Positions 43,430 through 54,123 of a DNA stretch of 64,000 bases are shown here, piece by piece. The DNA is from Butyriboletus loyo (Eukaryota; Basidiomycota; Agaricomycetes; Boletales; Boletaceae): contig JBBPSI010000066.1 of NCBI GenBank assembly GCA_038093515.1, positions 1 through 64,000 on the forward strand, in the 5' to 3' direction. Both the position numbers and the translations under genes were made by a program. The stretch's first letter is position 1. Every line of letters starts with the position of its first letter. The notes beneath the pieces were generated by a model. That model searched no databases, was not told the origin of the DNA, and saw only the letters and a program-made list of their open reading frames with translations.

Positions 43430-46400
43430 CTAGAGCTGAGACCACGGAGTCAGTCAAAGGGAGAAAGAAAGTGCACCACAAACGTACCCTGAACAAGAAT
43501 CCAAGCTGGGTATATGTTACAGCAGATAAGCCAATTATTCATAAAAGTAGGGACATTCATACGCACATCCTCAGTGGTCAAGCGGCCCATAGCCTGTCAC
43601 AAACACCCCACTTTAGCGACGAGACATTACTGGAAAAGAAAACACGTACCGACTCGTCGGTAGACAACGTCGCATTTATCATAGCAGACTTCTTCTCTTG
43701 GAGCTAGAACGGCATTTTTTGTTGTTCCCGCCGAATCTAAAGATGGCTACGCACCTGAATGATACGACTCTCTATACTGTCTTCTATGACGAGCTTGATG
43801 GCTTGGACGGGTCGGTGCTGGCCAAGCCGGTGAATGCGGTCCATGGCCTCTGTGGGTCGATAAGCACAAGGTACAGCTGCCCGATGGAAAGGCTAGGTAT
43901 CCTTACGGTATTCGACGGCGGGATTCCACCAACTGTCCATGAGATAGACACGCGAGGCCTCCGTCAAGTTGAGTGCGACACCACCAGCTTTCAGGGACAC
44001 TAAGAAAACGGTCACATGGACGTTGGTCACTGAAGAACGAGCGTCAGGAACACGAATAAGCCAAGGGACGTTCTGGCATACTGAAGTACTGGATAGTCGC
44101 ATCACGAGCCTGAGGTGACATCGTTCCCTCAAGTCGGCATATCTAGAAAACATGAGTGCTTGAAATGTGGATAGTAACGACACAGACTTGGAATCCAGCT
44201 TTCTGTAACCTGAATGCGATCAAATCCAAAAAGTTGACAAATTGGCTGAACACGAGGCTCTTCGTGGTGGTGTCTTGTGCGCGAAGGTTGGACAACTCTT
44301 CAATGAGAGCTTCGATCTTTGAAGACGAGCGCCAGGTATCTAGGTTGAGTCGACCGATAATGCCCTGCCTTGCAGCAGGCAAGGTTGATTCTATTTCAAT
44401 TGCAGGTCCTTCTAGGTCAATGGTCAGGGGGAGGTGACAAACTGGGCATTCAGGCTAGAAAGAACCAGATGTTATTGAGACAGGTTGGACGGAAATCAAT
44501 GAGAGACATACATTGATATCCCCAGCGGTGCTCAAGTATTGCTTCATACACTCGCGGTCAAAGATATGGTGGCACTTGGCTCGAATAGCGTCCTCGGCGA
44601 TGTCATTGCAGAGCCTGCAGACAGTGGCTTCGCTAAGTTCCCCGTTGCTAAAGAACGTATTGCCGTTGTTCTTGCTACGGAGAACGAGGTCGGGGTGGCA
44701 AGCCATTTGGCGCATACGAGTGAGTCTAACAAGAACATGTTTAGCTCATAGAGACAAAATCAGAGGACATGTACGCACAAACTAAAGATATTAGAATAGT
44801 CTAGTCGGAAATGTGAGTTAACAGAATATTAAGAAAGGGATGGTAACTCACTATTCAGGACAGTGCCCGAATCGACGTAGGTACTAAACTGACGCTTAGC
44901 GTCAGAAAACAGTGAAAGATATAACTCTCTCTCTTCTGGGCTGAAGTGATCCCTCCGCACAACGACCGTTCGTGGAGGAAGCCCAAGATCATCCGCGCGT
45001 TCAATCTAGGAAATAACGTGTTATGATTCAGGTAAAAAGTGTGGTACAAACATACCTTTGTTCGTCTGAGCATCATACGGTCCAAAAGGACTTTCAGCTT
45101 CTTGAAAGCCGTCTTGCCGATCCCCACCATGCCATTTTTTTGGATAGGCGTCAAAATTTCATTGTTCCAGAAACACGTCTGAAAAATGAGAAATCAGCTG
45201 AAATGTATCGCCAGAAAGAGGAACGGTATCCCACATGGTGCATGGGATTGTGACCACATTCTAACAGGTAAGGGTTAAGCGTGACATCATTCGAGCGGTG
45301 GACAGGGGATACAGACGATCACAACTCCTTTTATCCGAAAACTTCCAGTGAAGAGATTTACATTCGCATTTCTTGCCTGCAAAATAACTTGTGAGATAGA
45401 ATGAGATTACGAGGAGATGGCTTACAGAAGTAGAAAGCGAAGGGGTCACCTCCTAAGAAACGAATCGTGCTGTAAAGTTCTCCAACACGATTCTGTAGCG
45501 GAGTGCCCGACAAACACCACCTATAGTTACTATCCAATACAAAGCAAGCTTTGGCAGTGTTGGTAGAGCGTTCCTTGATGTTGTGGGCTTCATCAAGCTG
45601 GACGCGCGATATATGCAAGTGAAATTAGTACCAGTGTGAAAACGATGGAATACGAAACATACAACAATCCGGTTCCACTTGATCTTATGAAGAGGGGAGG
45701 CCTCTTTAACGATATGCCCTTTATGCTTGAAACCGCTTTCTTGCTTTCTGAAGCAACTTTCTACCACAGCGTAACTGGTCAGGATCTGGCCATAGTCAGC
45801 ATGGACTGAACCAAAGCACAATGTATGGTTGACATACGACATCATATTGTTTGAGTTCTTGGGTATCGACAATGCGGGAAGCACCGTGCCAAACGAGAAC
45901 ATTCATACCCTCTGTGTGGGCGGTGATCTCGTTGCGCCACTGCATAATTGCAACAGTAGGTCTAGGCGGTGGCTGCTATCAAGAGATACGACCAACAATA
46001 CAAGGGTACTCACGCAATGACGAGGTTAGGCCTTTTCAAGTCGGACACAAAGAGGGCAATCATCTGGATAGTCTTTCCCATACTGCGTGAAACAAAGGTT
46101 TGAGGTGGTCTTGACGAAAAAATCTATTTTCTTACCCCATTTCATCCTTGAACGCCAGAAGCTTTAATATCTCGAAGACCAATGATGTGATAAACGCTTA
46201 CGGCCAACAAACCACCGTGCCAAACAGTATTTTCTTGGTTTCGCATCCACCAAAGAGACTCTTGCTGGAACGGCAAGAGTGTGACTTTTAACCCAGAAGG
46301 TTGTCCAGCCTTCTCGGGAATGATCGCAGGGGCTCGCTCTTCAAGATCACCCCACACATCCTGAAGTTCTGGATGGTGCCTCTGTAATGCCAGGGTGGTC

Positions 46401-47421
46401 TTCTCCGACTAGGACATATAATGAACAGACCACCATCTGACAAGCAGACCTGGGACATACCCAAGTTAACCTGCGGCCAAGCTTTTCAGCTAATAAACCC
46501 TCTTCTCTCCTGAGCACATTTCGCTCGAGCCGTGCGAGACGGCGTCGTTGTGCCCTTTCAACCCACGGGATGGGTTCGGTGGAAATTTCGACCTTTCCCT
46601 TCTTGGGCTTTGTTTTCGTTTTCGTTTTCGCTTTTGCTTTTGCTTTTGCTTTCCTCTTTGACAGGGGCTTTTCATTAGAGCTTTCCAGTACAGATAGATC
46701 TGAGTTGTCGTCAGACTCAGCAGAGTCTTCATAAAATTCTTCATCGCTCTCCACAGTGTGCTTTATACCTCTACCCCTGGTGACATGGCCCGTGGTTGGA
46801 ATCCTGGAAGTCGATGGGCCGGCATCCAACCTTTGTTGAGCTTCGCGGCGAGCGGTCTTGTGGGATGCCTCGATGGCTGTAGTAACCATAAGGGCTTCCT
46901 CTTCTTCTGAGTCTGGCACTATTTCGTATTCGGAACCACTCTCGTCAGATTCCTCGTATACATATTGCAGCTCATCTTCAGATACCGGCTCATCGTCGTC
47001 AGGCTCAGGCGTATCAATGACCCTCGCCTTCCCCTTCCCCTTATTATTTGGTGCGGGTGTGAATTCGGTCTACATTAGTTAGTTGACTCAGTGACATATT
47101 AAAGACCAAGTCGAGCATCCTCGCCTTTGTCTTTAAAGCCCGCACAGATGGTATCTCGACGACCACAGCATCTGCTACAACCCTTTGTTTGCGTGCGACG
47201 CTGACATCTACTTCATCTTCCGCTGCGCGCTTTCGAGCGTTTCTTGTAACAACAGTGGGTGGAGTAACGATTTTCTTCACTGGGACCAGTTCGGGCTCGG
47301 ACGTGTCAGGGGTTTCAGGCTCCACCGAGTTTGTGTTGCTGAGAGGGGATACCGAGGTACTCGCAGTCGTCGTTGTCGCAGATGTTCTCAAATTGAGACT
47401 ACGTTTTCTCGTCTGTACCAT
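43430..47421 (-). CDS. rad16: Rad16-type SNF2 helicase with RING finger
   Basis: Rad16 acts with Rad7 in global-genome nucleotide excision repair and can serve as a ubiquitin ligase. The model has 22 exons and 953 aa: complement(join(43430..43435, 43488..43505, 43567..43593, 43650..43703, 43755..43849, 43907..44029, 44082..44142, 44188..44454, 44512..44725, 44779..44800, 44852..45005, 45056..45178, 45235..45260, 45317..45376, 45426..45597, 45663..45785, 45838..45961, 46014..46082, 46136..46146, 46202..46408, 46461..47069, 47125..47421)). Helicase motifs are [73 protein letters not shown] and MDRIHRLGQ. The RING starts [20 protein letters not shown] and ends CPVC. The Rad16-specific Cys loop CGHNPMHH is also present. 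The N-terminus is acidic with a KAKAKTKTK run. The end reads LGFLFRL. Intron 1 is best read as GC-AG. Confidence 0.93.
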
Positions 47422-47999
47422 GACTGTGCAGTGGGTACCACACAAAAAGACGTAGCAGACGAGAGGGACACGGGAGGGACACGAGAGGAAAACTTACAAG
47501 ACGCGTACAGCAGCTTGCTGTTAATTAGTGGCGCAATAACATATTTGGTATTGATCACGTGATCATCCGCCACAAGCGCGAACTCCCATTGGGCCATTAC
47601 CAAGAGCACCACTTTGGACTGGAGCTGCGGATTCGCCAGGTAACGTGACTGTAACTGACATGTCCCTTCCCCGACTCCCACGGTAGTGGAGGAGAGTTTT
47701 GTTGGGCGAGAATGGGTGGCTACCTGCAAACGAACCTGCACTGTGGGAAGGGAAAGTGTTATGTAATATATAGATGATGGCTCGTCGGGTACCTAAGTCA
47801 AGTGGACTTGTAAGTCATGTTATTAATCGTGTTCGGTACCTTGACAGCGTCGGGATAGAAATGGTTTAGGCAAGGCGAGGACCACTTCTCAAGTCAAAGT
47901 CCAGACCTCGGGGGGTGGTACAAAGTGTCACGGTATGCAAATGTTCTGTCCTCCGTGGATAGGTTCACGCGCTAAGATCAGCTGAATGCGGGGGCCCGT
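47422..47999. other. Divergent intergenic region upstream of rad16
   Basis: About 580 bp lie between the rad16 start and the open part of an orphan gene. The missing first exon of that orphan may lie here, but I cannot place it. Confidence 0.5.
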
Positions 48000-48524
48000 G
48001 TGTCGAAATTCTGTAATCTGCCGGACCCCGACGGCCGTTATGCTGGGTTGATCAACGCATATGGCGACCTAGCCGATGCTAGTGTTGTTTCTCCCGATAT
48101 CCGTGATGGGCAGGGTGTCCTTGTCACCCCCGGCGAGTACAACGAGAAGATCAAACAGGATGAATCCGTCGAAGTCGAGGTGTGTCTCAAACTGTATGTA
48201 TATTCTTACCCACTTTTGTTTATCTCGGTCGATGCTAACTCAAAACGTGCGCGCAGGTGGAACATTCAGCTAAACCCCCGATCGAACAGTCGGAATCAAT
48301 TTCAAAATGGATCTCGCATTTACCAGGTCATTTTGAAGCTTCTGCCATTCCATTCGTACACGCAAGTTGGCTTGCTGAAGGCTCAGACCCAGTTGACTCC
48401 GGCCAACAACAAGGGTAAAAGGAAGGCTGGTGACGATGATGGGTTGACCAGTCAATCGCCCTTCAAAAAGGCTTCGGTCATAGAGCCTGAGCCAGTCTTC
48501 GATATGGACCTGGGCGAAATTTAG
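48000..48524 (+). CDS. Hypothetical protein (5' end not resolved)
   Basis: Two exons, 48000..48193 and 48257..48524, join in frame (153 codons with stop) through a 63-nt GT-AG intron. No ATG is found in this frame, so the true first exon lies upstream or translation begins differently. The product has an Asp/Glu-rich N-terminal part (DPDGRYAGLINAYGDLADAS, ending in a GEYNEKIKQDESVEVEV run). A likely beta-rich segment follows (LKLWNIQLN, SRIYQVILKLLPF). The basic tail carries NNKGKRKAGDDDG and a Lys-Lys cluster that may be a nuclear signal. The family is not recognised. Similar short orphans with a W-x-I-x-P plus Y-Q-x-x-L pattern occur in agarics, but I cannot assign a function. Confidence 0.5.
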   Translation: MSKFCNLPDPDGRYAGLINAYGDLADASVVSPDIRDGQGVLVTPGEYNEKIKQDESVEVEVCLKLYVYSYPLLFISVDANSKRARRWNIQLNPRSNSRNQFQNGSRIYQVILKLLPFHSYTQVGLLKAQTQLTPANNKGKRKAGDDDGLTSQSPFKKASVIEPEPVFDMDLGEI

Positions 48525-50025
48525 AGTGGTAAAATTGCTCAGTTGTCGTCATTTTCTTGATGTGTCTGTCGGTGTATGTGATCTGTTTGCGAGAATTTTG
48601 AGAATGCATCACTCGAATATCATACGTCACTCTGCTTGACAATTGGGTTCGATAAAACATGGACCCGTAGGAAAATGATCCAAGCAAGGTGACTAACAAC
48701 GAGGGAAAGTATTATCGGCGATGACAACTGCACCTTACTTTTAAGTTCCAATGGTAGTTGGCAGTTGGAGTCAGGAACTGGCGACTCCGCGCGCCGTTAC
48801 GATATGTTAGCTGGCGAATCCTTGACGTTTTTATCTACGTAGCCGCAAATATTTGTTTGCCTGACTACGTATTAGCGTAGGTGGCCAAATGAATCATCAT
48901 CATCATCATCAGCTCCCTTTGCGCCACAATCAGTCCGTCTATTAACGGCTTGCCTCACGGCCCAAGCCTTAGGTGACACGAGCCTGCGAAGACACACTGG
49001 GTGTGCCGGAAACAGTTTATTACTTAAAGCATTAGTCGAGTCACACGGAAGGCCAACCCGATGTATTTAGGGCACGTCGTGGCCGGCAATATGCGTACCC
49101 AATGATTGGCATACAACGCGGAGGAACGCGTCAAGAGAACGCCGTCGAACGGTACGATCGTCTCGCGGTCTTATGATTCGTGCATCCCGCCACTTGAAAC
49201 TCTGGAGTCGACTGCGACGGTTGCCATACGCACCCTAAATGCTTCTGGACAAGTATAACGTCGATTCGCGGGCTATAGCTAAATAAGTACCTGGAAAGAT
49301 GAGAACGTGCCCGAGGCAACATCTCGGAACGGACCCGACTCGCTAGTGAGGTCCGTGCGGACAAGCGAGTACAAGTTTGGGCAAGCAATTTGTGACTATT
49401 TCGCGAGCCTGCAAGGTGGACAACACATGGCAGTTTTCGAGGTGCGTGCCTCGGTAGCCAGATCTCTTCATCGATCAACTATCTTGCGTATATATAACCA
49501 CCTCTCTCGCACGTCGGCTTCTGCCACGTGGTCGTAACCAGACAATCCTCGGCGCAAACAGGGTGATAATCTCAGTGTGAAGATGGGTAATCGATGAAAA
49601 GACTGTCTCGTGTCATTTCGAGAAGGTAAACTCGATACCGAGAACCTGCCAGAGTTTATCACCGGGAAAAGAGTTCGCTCGTGCCCCAAAGCCCCCGGCC
49701 CCGCCACTCACACAGTGGTATGATCCTTGTGTGCTGGGAAATGTCAATAGTCAGAGACCTTTCGGCCATGCGCTCACTGACCTCCAGTAGCAAACTGTGG
49801 GTGGTCAACGGGACGGAAGTCCGCACACAGGGGTTTCCATGGAGAACTGCACACGAAACGGCCCGGATCTGACGAATGACGTCAGGAGAAGCATTTACAG
49901 TATAACCTTACAGATTCCACAACGAGTATACAATGCTGTATCTGGAATTCACGCTAGCTAATTTACTGCATGGCGAAGTTTTACACTGGCATGGAACCCA
50001 AATACTTGAGAACTTCAAACGTTGA
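48525..50025. other. Gene-poor region
   Basis: About 1.5 kb without a supportable gene. It contains a short ATC microsatellite, and several frames without ATG or family resemblance. No tRNA-like arrangement was seen. Confidence 0.5.
48892..48910 (+). repeat. (ATC)6 microsatellite
   Basis: Six perfect ATC triplets are followed by an extra A. Confidence 0.85.
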
Positions 50026-50234
50026 TTGAACCTATGGAAAGCATACACGGGAGCGCTTGACGGATCCAGAAATGCATCATGCGCGTATTTCCTGACTAGG
50101 TCGTTAGAAGAGCCGGTGCCTGGTTACCGGAACCAAGCTGATCCTGGGAGTACGAGGAGGTTTTGCGGCACCTGTGGAACGTTCCTGACTTGTAGCACGG
50201 TTGGCGGAGGAAGTAAAACGTGGCCTCCACGCTT
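50026..50234 (+). pseudogene. Decayed GFA/CENP-V-like zinc-binding domain
   Basis: One frame reads a WKAYTGAL block, a YFLT block, then VPGYRNQADPGSTRRFCGTC with GTFLTC after it. The pattern Y-R-...-PGSTRRFCGTCGT is characteristic of the GFA (glutathione-dependent formaldehyde-activating, CENP-V-like) fold, where CGTCG supplies zinc ligands. The expected upstream Cys pairs (C-x-C and CRK) are gone; CRK appears as LWK. No ATG-started frame covers it and no continuation to the GFA C-terminus is seen. I therefore read it as a remnant; chance similarity remains possible. Confidence 0.4.
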
Positions 50235-50530
50235 CATGGGATGCAAAATTTCAAGCAAGTGGATCTATTGTTGTTGCGGGGGAATGCAACCAGGAGGCGC
50301 GACAGGTCCGTGAAGATCCCGATCGTTAGAGCGGTGGCCGTCTCTCCGAACTGGCTAAAATCTCCGGTAGTACAAAAGGGCGCTATCTGGAGCTCGTCAA
50401 GTGGAAATGCTGGAGAGATTGGATCAGAAGAGGGAATCGTGCGTGGCGAATGTTGGGAAGATAAGATGTTGGTGGCGACTGGAGGGTTCGCTGTGGGGAT
50501 CGTGGTCTAGGTCAATCCTGAGTATCCTTG
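50235..50530. other. 3' flank of the serine-rich orphan gene
   Basis: No gene is seen between the GFA remnant and the stop of the minus-strand orphan. Confidence 0.5.
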
Positions 50531-52564
50531 TCAAGGTTCGTGCGAGGAACCTGGGCCTAATCCTTGGATTCCGTATCCTGCGTGAGTAGGTTGCCGATAT
50601 GCTTCCTGAATTAAGCGCTCAGCTTCGGGTCTGGACCTTTCCTGGTTCAGAGAACCTAATATGTTAGGAATTTTCTGCTGGTCTCTGAGCGATGTTCCAA
50701 TAATATCTAGTCTGCCAGATGATGGATTTTGATACGCGAGACTGTGTGTATCAGATGAAGCCCCTCTCGTTATGTCAGACATAAAACGCGTGAGAGTATC
50801 AATGGCTTCATTGTCCTCGGCCGCAGTGACGCCAGATCGAGAGTCACGCCTCGCTTGACTGACTGTGTTCGGACCTTCTGGAAGTTTAGAGCCACTATTA
50901 TCACGGAACTGTCAGACGGAGGTTGAATTCAATAAATCGGAAAGCGTACCTTTGCAGTGCTAGAGATGGAAGGAACCGCCCACTTCGCTTAGTAGTGGGT
51001 TTAGTGTGATAATTAACCGGAGGTGGGGAGCTAGTTGTGCTTTTGCGAGTTGCAGGAGGATCACACGAACTCCTTGTAGACTGGCTATCTGAGGTACGAG
51101 AAGATGATACTGATAAAGGGTGAGAAGTGAGGGGCAGAATGGACGTCGTGGATAGTCTGTCATGGAAGACTGCACTTGAAGGCAGTAATGGTGACATCGA
51201 GGGTAGCTGATCGGACCATTTGAAGTCAATTGGGACCACACTTGGCGGGCCAGACGATGATGAATCAGATGGGCGCCAGGTGGTGATGGATGAAAGTGGT
51301 ATTTTAGCGTCTCGAAGTATGTGTTTCCCCGTACTTACAGGGTGTGAAGTTTGATCTAGGAGAGCGTACACCGGCGGCTTCCCGGGAACATGAGTAGTAG
51401 AGCCGTGTGAGAACGGAGGAAGAGAGTGTGACGGAAGCATTGATTGGGAGGAGGGTGCTTCTATTACTTCTTGGGGTAAAGTTTGGTTGTGCACCACGGG
51501 AGATCTTTCGGCAGGTGCTTCAGTGGCGCTTGTCGTGCGAAGATCGTCAAACGCTGGTGGCGGAAGCTGCTCGTCGACGAGCGAATACAAGGGAACTTCT
51601 TCGTGATTGATCTCAGGTGGTGGCTGGAGCAAACTATTGGGCACCAATTGTTGCTGCAATGGCGAAGCTATCGCCCCACCTGCAGCAGCAGGCGGGTGGC
51701 GGTCCTGATGACTCTCGACAGACACTCCCTGTAGACCCGAAGCTTCATGGATACTGAGTACTAGGGTACTGCAGGACCGAGGCCTTATCGATACATTTTG
51801 GGGTTGATGGAGCACCGAACGAGGATTCTGACCTCCAGATCGAGGAATGGGGTTTTGTGATGGTGGGGGTGCGAGAGAATTAGCCGGGTCTGACAGACAA
51901 GCGACGGGCAAAGAGTTTGGGATCTGCAACACTGGCAGAAGCGACTGAGGACGCGTCGCACCCATTTCAGGACTGGTAGAACCCCACGACGGGAACCCAT
52001 GTGTAGCGACACTAGTGTGGTATAGATCAGATGGATTGAAAGACTGTGAAACTTCTGAGCTGGTGTCAAATAACAAAGTCGAAGGCGACGTTTTACGACA
52101 TGACACACCACTCGGAGCTCGACTCCTACCACTTGTCAGTAGAGCTGAAGAGGATGTATGTTTGATCGGCGGTAGAACGGGAAGGTTGCGGGAAGGTAGG
52201 GTGGAAGACTTGTCGTTCAGTGCGTCCGCGTAGAGGCGTTGAGCAAACGATAGTACACGCTCAGGAGACCCAGAATCGCCAAGGGGCAGTGGGGGCGCGA
52301 ATTGCGGATTGGCTTTTCCCTTTCTCTCTGGTTGTCTCCTTTCGATTGTATAATGCAAGGCATGGTCGTGGGTTTCCCCAGTCTTCATGGTACCCACATA
52401 CGCTCGAGCAGGAGTTACCACACCGGAACAGATCGACCTATGGTCGAGGGTGATGAGGTTAAACTCATTAGTTGGTTGAAAATAACTCACCCTACGCTAC
52501 CACGTCCAAGCCCTGGTCGGTTCCAAAGGCTGAGGTGCGAGCTCGCGCCATCCTGACAGCTCAT
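50531..52564 (-). CDS. Serine/proline-rich disordered protein of unknown function
   Basis: I do not recognise this gene. The model is complement(join(50531..50894, 50950..52437, 52491..52564)), giving 641 aa. The start MSCQDGASSHLSLWNRPGLG is reached only through a strong intron (GTGAGT, CTAATG, CATAG at 52438..52490). A later in-frame ATG at 52388 is a fallback. The protein is dominated by Ser, Pro, Thr and Gln, with no hydrophobic segment. Short ordered-looking motifs are ERVLSFAQRLYADALND and EVPLYSLVDEQLPPPAF; the second has a partial echo in PPVYALLDQTSHP, suggesting a repeated linear motif. The tail holds a charged block (AEDNEAIDTLTRFMSDITRG). It could be a signalling scaffold or transcription regulator, but nothing in the sequence decides. 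Confidence 0.65.
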
Positions 52565-52941
52565 TCGCGCTTTACGGTTGGCAAAAATCACGGTTGCGAG
52601 TAGAAAATGGCAGCAACAGGCTGAAGATGAATACACTGCAACGAGGCAATGTCCATTTCAAAGCGCTCAGGGACACTGGCAGGCTGTCCAGGAGAACTTC
52701 TCCACGTTTACCAACTGGTCACTGGTATGTGCCAAGGTCAGGCTACACTTGGCAGCTAAGCAATTTCGGCCCGGACCTTATATGAGTTCAACCGCAGACT
52801 TGGAAACAAAATGAGACGGGCGTCGCACACATTCCAATCCTCGAAGACACTCAAATATGTACACACGGTTCTACAAATCCAATGGGTCATGAAAAAGTAA
52901 GGGCCACTTCAGCCAGCCACTTTGCAATTGGTCGCAGTAAA
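52565..52941. promoter_or_regulatory. Promoter region of the serine-rich orphan gene
   Basis: These 377 bp separate two minus-strand genes. A TATAAGG-like element on the minus strand lies near 52780, about 215 bp before the start codon. Confidence 0.4.
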
Positions 52942-53778
52942 TTACCAGCCGCCGTCAAAGTTGCCGTCATCAAAGCCCTCTTGGTAGCCTGCCAAGCTAC
53001 GTTCAGGAATCAAACGGTGCACAAACTGTAACACTCACCCTGGTCAAAGCCGATTTCCCTCTCTCGGTCGTCGTGATCCTCAACGGCATCCATCAGGAGG
53101 GCACCGCCCACCAGACCTGCACCACCTACGTTCCAAAGTCCAAGTGAGCTTCGATTAGATCGAATACTACCTCCACGAACCTGCCAAAACCGCTGTTCCT
53201 AAACCAGGTCCTTTCTTCTGCCTGCGCTCTTCCTCAACGTAAACGACTCGTTCTTGGGGTGCCGGATAATAGCCTAACGAAATACGTAATTTACACTTTA
53301 GAGCTTCTCGATTTGCACTACACACCTCTCTCCTCAGGAGGACGCTGTGTGTAACCAGGAGGACCATAGGATTGACCACCGGCGTATCCACTTGCCGGGG
53401 CGTTGTAATAGCCCTGAGGGGGATAATAACCTCCATATCCCTGCGGCGGGGGGGCGCCGTATGGGGAGCGGTTGTAGGAGCGATCAGGGAGAGGACCGGG
53501 CGGGAGTGCGAAGCCCTGGGGCATGGGGCCAAGGGGATGTTCCCAAGAAGAACGCAGGGGTTGCTCGCGTGTGTTCACGTAGTACCTAAACATCAGAATG
53601 AGCACAATTCGCCAATCCTATCAATGGGTGGCACACCATTGCCTGTACCTGCACAGAAAGATTATCAATCAGTGTCGATCAGGGAGAGGGTAGCGGGAGA
53701 TACAGACTCCCAGTTGTACTGTTGTATCCAGCCATAAGGGAGTTCTCTCGTATCTGAGTTGGGAGGAGGAGAGCTCAT
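52942..53778 (-). CDS. WW-domain protein with Gly/Tyr/Pro-rich region
   Basis: WW domains bind Pro-rich ligands. Exons are complement(join(52942..52988, 53039..53125, 53181..53273, 53326..53585, 53637..53648, 53708..53778)), giving 189 aa. The WW domain occupies roughly residues 13-47: LPYGWIQQYNWEYRQWYYVN, then TREQPLRSSWEHP. A YGAPPPQGYGGYYPPQG-type low-complexity stretch follows. Next comes a conserved basic segment (VVYVEEERRQKKGPG), then a Gly-rich hydrophobic patch (GLVGGALLMDAVEDHDD) and an acidic Gly end (GFDDGNFDGGW). The 12-nt second exon encodes the YRQ stretch and part of the following Trp, and completes the WW strand order; skipping it keeps the frame but deletes the residues before WYYVN. 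Similar WW/YYP-rich proteins are widespread in basidiomycetes without known function. A TATAAAA-like element lies about 55 bp upstream. Confidence 0.85.
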
Positions 53779-54123
53779 GCTGGCGGTAAGACAAAGGATA
53801 GAATCTGTGTGAGAGGGTAGTGCCGGATTTTTATAGATTCTGCGCGCCAGAAGCAGTGCCCACGACTTTATGTCTTGTGGACATCGCTTTGCTGTCGTTT
53901 ACGCAGCACAGCGCTACGGCCCGAGTAGAAACACATTTACAAGGCTACCGGCATCGTTCAACAAACCGGCGCGGTCATGTACGCAGTATCCTGTATCGTA
54001 AAGGAATATCGACAAAAAAAACACACGTAGAGTATCGGCAAAACGTCAACAGAAGAACTAAACAAACAGCCATGTGTAACGTGTCAGGAACGAAATGAAC
54101 AGTGGATCATTGCTCTCGGTCAT
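53779..54123. promoter_or_regulatory. Promoter of the WW-domain gene and 3' region of the HMG-box gene
   Basis: A minus-strand CTATAAAAAT element near 53830 is a candidate TATA box for the WW gene. No further gene is visible in these 345 bp. Confidence 0.45.

Noticed and set aside
47070..47106. A 37-nt GT-AG intron as an alternative to the GC-AG intron 1 of rad16.
   Set aside because: It keeps the frame but is shorter than any other intron here except one 41-nt case; the 55-nt GC-AG reading matches the usual length, so it is preferred though not proven.
49131..49478. A 115-codon minus-strand frame in the gene-poor stretch.
   Set aside because: The composition and lack of any motif or intron structure give no support for a gene.
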